A stretch of 8,591 nucleotides of DNA, from assembly GCA_023228025.1 (NCBI GenBank), contig JALOCD010000140.1, forward strand, positions 1 through 8,591. Reading direction: 5' to 3'. Shown here piece by piece: positions 5,094 through 8,591 of the stretch. The stretch comes from Prolixibacteraceae bacterium (lineage in GTDB: Bacteria > Bacteroidota > Bacteroidia > Bacteroidales > Prolixibacteraceae). Numbering within the stretch: the first letter of the stretch is position 1; each line of letters opens with the position of its first letter. The notes under the pieces are model-generated. The model was given only the letters and a program-made list of their open reading frames with translations. It did not search any database and was not told the origin of the DNA. The translations under genes and the position numbers were made by a program.

Positions 5094-7924
5094 TATCCTT
5101 CCTGTTTTTCTGAACTTACTTTATCTACAAGGTAAACAATTGATTGGAAAGGAATGCCTGAGTGAAGACTTAGTCCGATTTCACAAGTACGGCTGTTGGA
5201 ATATCCCCGGAGTACCGATTTTGGAAGTTGAGCCTTCAGGGTACGCAGGCCATGCCGGTTCAGTTCAGGAAAGGAAAATCCACGATCACCTGCGAATCCG
5301 CAGCAATTGGATTCCGCTACCACCACCTCTTTGGCACACAGTTTGGCCAGATCGGTCAGTTTTTCCTCCAATCCCATCTTCTTCAAACTGCAAACCGGGA
5401 AGACAGCGACTGTATCGTCCAGGGGAGTAATGATCAAATGTTGCAACAGATGATCAAGAATAAACTCTACGGGTTCATACAATTTCATTCCTGAATCCAT
5501 GTTTTCACGCATGGTGTAAAGGCATGGGCTCATGTCGCACAAGATTGGGTATTTCCCATTTTCACTTGCCTTCTGAAGAGCGGCTTCAAGCTCCTTTGAT
5601 TTTTTATCTCCGGCTTCTGTATACCCTTTGCTAGAAAAGGCCATCCCACAGCACAAACCTGACAAATTTTCGGGGAAGACGACCTCAAATCCTCCCTTTT
5701 GCAACAACTTTAGCATCACCTCTGTAAGCTGTTCTCCTTTTTCATACACTGAAGGTCCCATGCTACGGTTGATACAAGAAGGGAAGTAGACTACCCTCTG
5801 TCCGGATTTGGATTCGTGGATTAACGGATTAACCTGGATTGGATTTGCTCCGGTGGGCATCCAGGGGTTCCAAAGGGGTAATTTGTAAAATGTGAGCCAG
5901 CGGAAGCCTTTTGTGACAGCAGACATGACCCGGGTTCCAACCAATTTGTGCACTAAAGCGACGAAAGTGAGTCCGTAGCGCATCGTCCCGGTCACCAGTT
6001 TCATCCGGTTGGCCACCCAAATTGCCCTCTTTTGTCCGGTTCCAATCTCTTCCTGACGGATGAATTTAATCAGTTTACCGGTATCAATTTTTACGGGACA
6101 TGCGGTAGCGCACAAACCATCGGTAGCACAGGTTTCGTTGCCGGCATAGCGATACAATTTAAGCAGTTGCGCAAGTAAATGGGGCTTTCTCCCACTTTTT
6201 TTCAGACTGGCAATCTCCCGGTAGGTAACGATTCGCTGTCGGGGAGTGAGTGTAAGCTCTGCTGATACACAATTGGGTTCACAAAAACCACATTCGATAC
6301 AGGCATCAATTTTCTCATGTGCAACAGGTATAGGCTTCAGGTTTTTCAAATGTACGAGGGGATCATCGTTCAGGATCACACCCGGATTCAATAAATTTTC
6401 CGGATCAAAAATGGCTTTGATCCGCTTCATCAGCATGTAGGCTTCCGCACCCCATTCCAATTCCACGTAAGGGGCCATGTTACGCCCGGTGCCATGTTCA
6501 GCTTTTAGCGCACCGTTGTATTTGTAGACTACCAATTGAGATATATCTTCCATGAAATTTTTGTACCGTTCTACCTCCTTGTCAGTGTTAAAATTCTGAG
6601 TGAAGACGAAGTGCAGATTGCCCATCAGTGCATGACCGAAGATGACCGCTTCGTAGTAACCCCATTTACTGAAAAGTTGCTGTAGGTCCAGTGTTGCTTC
6701 TGCCAGCCGAAGGAGCGGGAAAGAAACATCTTCAATAATCACGGTAGTGCCTTTTTTACGCATGGCACCGACCGAAGGGAACATCCCTTTTCTGATTTTC
6801 CAGAGATGGGCACATTCAGAAGGATCATCTGTGAACTGAACCGGATGGACTGTTGGGATATCTGCAATAATCCGGGCAATTTGATTGATCTGGACCTCAA
6901 GCAATCCGGTCTCTGCCGCCCTGGTTTCGACCAAAAGTGCACATACATTTGGTTCGAGCGTCTTTAAATCAACTGTTAATCCCTCTTCCGTTTCTACCGA
7001 TTTCAAACCGGCCCTGTCGATCAGTTCCACAGCTGCAACCGGTGTTTCCTGCAGCAGAACAACAGCCTTACAAGCATCATATATCGAAGGGAACAGCATC
7101 AGGGAACTCGCTTTACAGGGGTGCTCGACAACAGTACTGAACCTGATCTCGGAGATAAAGCCGAGTGTCCCTTCTGATCCTATCATCAGATGTTGCAGAA
7201 TATCAAAGGGATCCGGGAAATCTACCAGGGCGTTGAGACTATAGCCTGTCGTATTTTTCATCTTATATTTGTGCCGGATCCTTTCCGAAAGAGGCTCATT
7301 TTCAGCAACGAATTCCTTCAAAAGAACGATTTGGTTTAAAAAGCTGGCATGGGTTTCCATGAACGAAATACGACTAAGTTCATTGCCTGTATCCAGAATT
7401 GTTCCGTCCTGAAAAATTATCCGCATGCTTATCAACGTTTGGTACGAATTGTCGGCGTTCCCGCAGCACATTCCGCTGGCATTGTTGGCGGCAATTCCAC
7501 CAATCATGGCAGACTGAATGGAAGCAGGGTCGGGACCTATTTTTCTGCCATATTTTGCGAGCAAGGCGTTGGCTTCGCTACCGGTGAGTCCGGGCTGCAA
7601 ACTAATCGCTTCACCATTCTCTCCGACTACCGATTTTTTCCAATTGTTGCCGGCAATCACCAGCAATGAATCGGTAACAGCTTGACCTGAAAGGCTGGTA
7701 CCTGCAGCACGAAAGGTAACAGGTATTTTTAGACTGGACGACTCTTTCAGTATCCGCGACACCTCAGCCTCATTTTTTGCCTTGATTACCATTCGTGGAA
7801 TGAGCCGATATAAGCTGGCATCAGTTCCGAAAGCAAGGGTATGAAGCGGATCGTGGTAGATACGGCTTTTGTCGACAAATGGTACCAGCCGATCGTAAAG
7901 TTGCTGAAAATAGCCAGTTAACAT
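5093..7924 (-). CDS. FAD-linked oxidase/Fe-S protein, YdiJ-type D-2-hydroxyacid dehydrogenase
   Basis: 943 aa, somewhat shorter than E. coli YdiJ (about 1018). One chain joins three modules. First is an FAD-binding PCMH domain (about 37-265) with RAAGTSLSGQAV (72-83) and GPDPASIQSAMIGGIAANNA (130-149). Second is the FAD-oxidase C domain (about 266-516) with GHALMGNLHFVF (430-441), whose H431/H438 are probable metal/substrate ligands, and EHGTGR (476-481). Third is a Fe-S/CCG half: cluster one C542, C545, C548, C552; cluster two C599, C605, C609; CCG motifs around C717, C758-C759 and C845, C874-C875. It should oxidise a D-2-hydroxyacid and pass electrons through FAD and Fe-S centres to a respiratory acceptor. 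The 'GHAL.GNLHF' signature matches YdiJ, reported to act on D-2-hydroxyglutarate; D-lactate or glycolate remain possible. There is no signal peptide. It is single and divergent from ggt. Confidence 0.9.
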   Translation of the reverse strand: MLTGYFQQLYDRLVPFVDKSRIYHDPLHTLAFGTDASLYRLIPRMVIKAKNEAEVSRILKESSSLKIPVTFRAAGTSLSGQAVTDSLLVIAGNNWKKSVVGENGEAISLQPGLTGSEANALLAKYGRKIGPDPASIQSAMIGGIAANNASGMCCGNADNSYQTLISMRIIFQDGTILDTGNELSRISFMETHASFLNQIVLLKEFVAENEPLSERIRHKYKMKNTTGYSLNALVDFPDPFDILQHLMIGSEGTLGFISEIRFSTVVEHPCKASSLMLFPSIYDACKAVVLLQETPVAAVELIDRAGLKSVETEEGLTVDLKTLEPNVCALLVETRAAETGLLEVQINQIARIIADIPTVHPVQFTDDPSECAHLWKIRKGMFPSVGAMRKKGTTVIIEDVSFPLLRLAEATLDLQQLFSKWGYYEAVIFGHALMGNLHFVFTQNFNTDKEVERYKNFMEDISQLVVYKYNGALKAEHGTGRNMAPYVELEWGAEAYMLMKRIKAIFDPENLLNPGVILNDDPLVHLKNLKPIPVAHEKIDACIECGFCEPNCVSAELTLTPRQRIVTYREIASLKKSGRKPHLLAQLLKLYRYAGNETCATDGLCATACPVKIDTGKLIKFIRQEEIGTGQKRAIWVANRMKLVTGTMRYGLTFVALVHKLVGTRVMSAVTKGFRWLTFYKLPLWNPWMPTGANPIQVNPLIHESKSGQRVVYFPSCINRSMGPSVYEKGEQLTEVMLKLLQKGGFEVVFPENLSGLCCGMAFSSKGYTEAGDKKSKELEAALQKASENGKYPILCDMSPCLYTMRENMDSGMKLYEPVEFILDHLLQHLIITPLDDTVAVFPVCSLKKMGLEEKLTDLAKLCAKEVVVAESNCCGFAGDRGFSFPELNRHGLRTLKAQLPKSVLRGYSNSRTCEIGLSLHSGIPFQSIVYLVDKVSSEKQEG

Positions 7925-7964
7925 GAAGGTGAATGCGGATGATTAGTTGGCATTAAAAGTAGGA

Positions 7965-7972
7965 TAAATTTG
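7965..7972 (+). promoter_or_regulatory. Candidate -7 box for ggt
   Basis: TAAATTTG fits the Bacteroidota -7 consensus TAnnTTTG. A TTG at 7947-7949 lies 15 bases upstream, slightly shorter than the usual -33/-7 spacing. Transcription would begin near 7979, leaving a leader of about 95 bases before the ggt ATG at 8074. That leader contains a small hairpin, CTTCC 7994-7998 with GGAAG 8007-8011. No comparable -7 box is seen on the minus strand for the divergent FAD/Fe-S gene. Confidence 0.35.
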
Positions 7973-8073
7973 GTTACAACCTCACTTTTCCTGCTTCCTA
8001 TTTGCCGGAAGATAACTATATTTACCACCCATTCCTGTTACAGATTGAGAACAGTAAGCCATAGAAAACTACC

Positions 8074-8591
8074 ATGAAGACTACTATCTTGTTGCTTTTC
8101 GTAATTTTGGTATCCGTCAACCTAACTGCCCAGGATCGTATTACCGGCCGCACTTTTGCTACACGTTCTGAAATAATAGCCCAGCATGGAATGGCCTGTA
8201 CGAGTCAGCCGTTGGCAACCCAGGTAGCGCTTGATATCCTTAAAGCCGGCGGTAACGCGGTAGATGCGGCCATAGCGGCCAATGCCGTGCTTGGATTGGT
8301 CGAACCCGTCAGCAATGGCATTGGGGGCGACCTGTTTGCCATCGTGTGGGATGCAAAAAACAGGAAACTTTATGGGTTGAATGCGAGTGGCCGCTCCCCC
8401 TATGATCTGACTTTCGAATACTTTAAAAAACACGGTATTACCCGAATTCCCGCCTTGGGACCGTTGTCTGTCTCTGTACCCGGATGTGTGGATGGCTGGT
8501 CCGAACTGCACAAAAAATTTGGGAAACTTCCATTCCCGGACCTGCTGAAACCTGCCATTAATTACGCCAGGGAGGGATTTCCGGTTACAGA
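8074..8591 (+). CDS. ggt: Gamma-glutamyltranspeptidase, N-terminal part (cut by window end)
   Basis: Only the first 172 codons are in the window; the frame is open to the edge. Residues 1-19 are a signal peptide (MKTTILLLFVILVSVNLTA, cleavage before Q20), so the enzyme is exported. Family landmarks: HGMACTSQPLATQVALDILK (38-57), GGNAVDAAIAAN (59-70), NGIGGDLFAIVWD (81-93), LNASGRSP (102-109) and VPGCVDGW (135-142). R107 probably corresponds to the arginine that binds the gamma-glutamyl carboxylate. Ggt hydrolyses gamma-glutamyl compounds such as glutathione, or transfers the gamma-glutamyl group to amino acids or peptides. It is made as a precursor that cleaves itself before a catalytic threonine, which lies beyond this window, so activity cannot be judged. 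The 'GLN.SGR.P' form is common in the Ggt/acylase branch, so a related acylase is the main alternative. Confidence 0.88.
   Translation, partial: MKTTILLLFVILVSVNLTAQDRITGRTFATRSEIIAQHGMACTSQPLATQVALDILKAGGNAVDAAIAANAVLGLVEPVSNGIGGDLFAIVWDAKNRKLYGLNASGRSPYDLTFEYFKKHGITRIPALGPLSVSVPGCVDGWSELHKKFGKLPFPDLLKPAINYAREGFPVT

Noticed and set aside
3866..5095. TPR pair plus flanking repeats as an IS element or composite transposon
   Set aside because: There is no transposase and no target-site duplication that I can see, and the flanking sequences look like a common intergenic repeat.
5062..5430. Plus-strand open frame of 122 codons spanning repeat copy 2 and the FAD/Fe-S gene 3' end
   Set aside because: Its beginning is the translated repeat and the rest is antisense to the conserved CCG domain.
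6885..7244. Plus-strand open frame of 119 codons
   Set aside because: It is antisense to the FAD-binding region of the 943-aa oxidoreductase and has a low-complexity Ser/Thr-rich translation typical of shadow frames.
8122..8511. Minus-strand open frame of 129 codons
   Set aside because: It is antisense to the ggt start region, where the plus strand gives a signal peptide and clear Ggt motifs.

Overview
The window is a stretch of ordinary chromosome that looks like it comes from a member of the Bacteroidota. The grounds are: protein families typical of that phylum (a CBM9-like protein with no signal peptide, a long RelA/SpoT homologue with a decayed hydrolase site, small TPR proteins); AT-rich gene leaders with no clear Shine-Dalgarno sequence; TAnnTTTG-type -7 boxes; and signal peptides ending in SQ/AQ. 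I cannot place it below phylum with confidence. I see no phage, transposase, CRISPR, tRNA or rRNA sequence.

Layout. Positions 1-242 are non-coding and hold a 14-bp palindrome and two oppositely oriented arrays of a 7-bp unit. A SanA-family inner-membrane protein is on the minus strand (243-893). Divergent from it are a CBM9-like protein (983-1660) and, 9 bp downstream, a full-length RelA/SpoT homologue (1670-3865); these two probably form an operon. Next come two small TPR genes on the plus strand: a 90-aa cytoplasmic protein (3974-4246) and a 217-aa exported protein (4337-4990). Both are bracketed by two direct copies of a palindromic intergenic repeat. A 943-aa FAD/Fe-S oxidoreductase of the YdiJ type lies convergently on the minus strand (5093-7924). 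The window ends inside a divergent, exported gamma-glutamyltranspeptidase (8074 onwards).

How the genes relate. The RelA/SpoT protein would make the alarmone (p)ppGpp in the cytoplasm. Its hydrolase site is degenerate, so another enzyme in the genome would have to degrade the alarmone. SanA concerns the cell envelope, the FAD/Fe-S protein oxidises a D-2-hydroxyacid, and Ggt handles gamma-glutamyl compounds outside the cytoplasm. I see no single pathway joining them, and the order looks like housekeeping genes rather than a dedicated system.

The least explained material is non-coding. Palindromic repeats built from short units sit directly against the 3' ends of four genes. Two of them are 73/77 identical over their shared part, 1129 bp apart, and flank the TPR pair.
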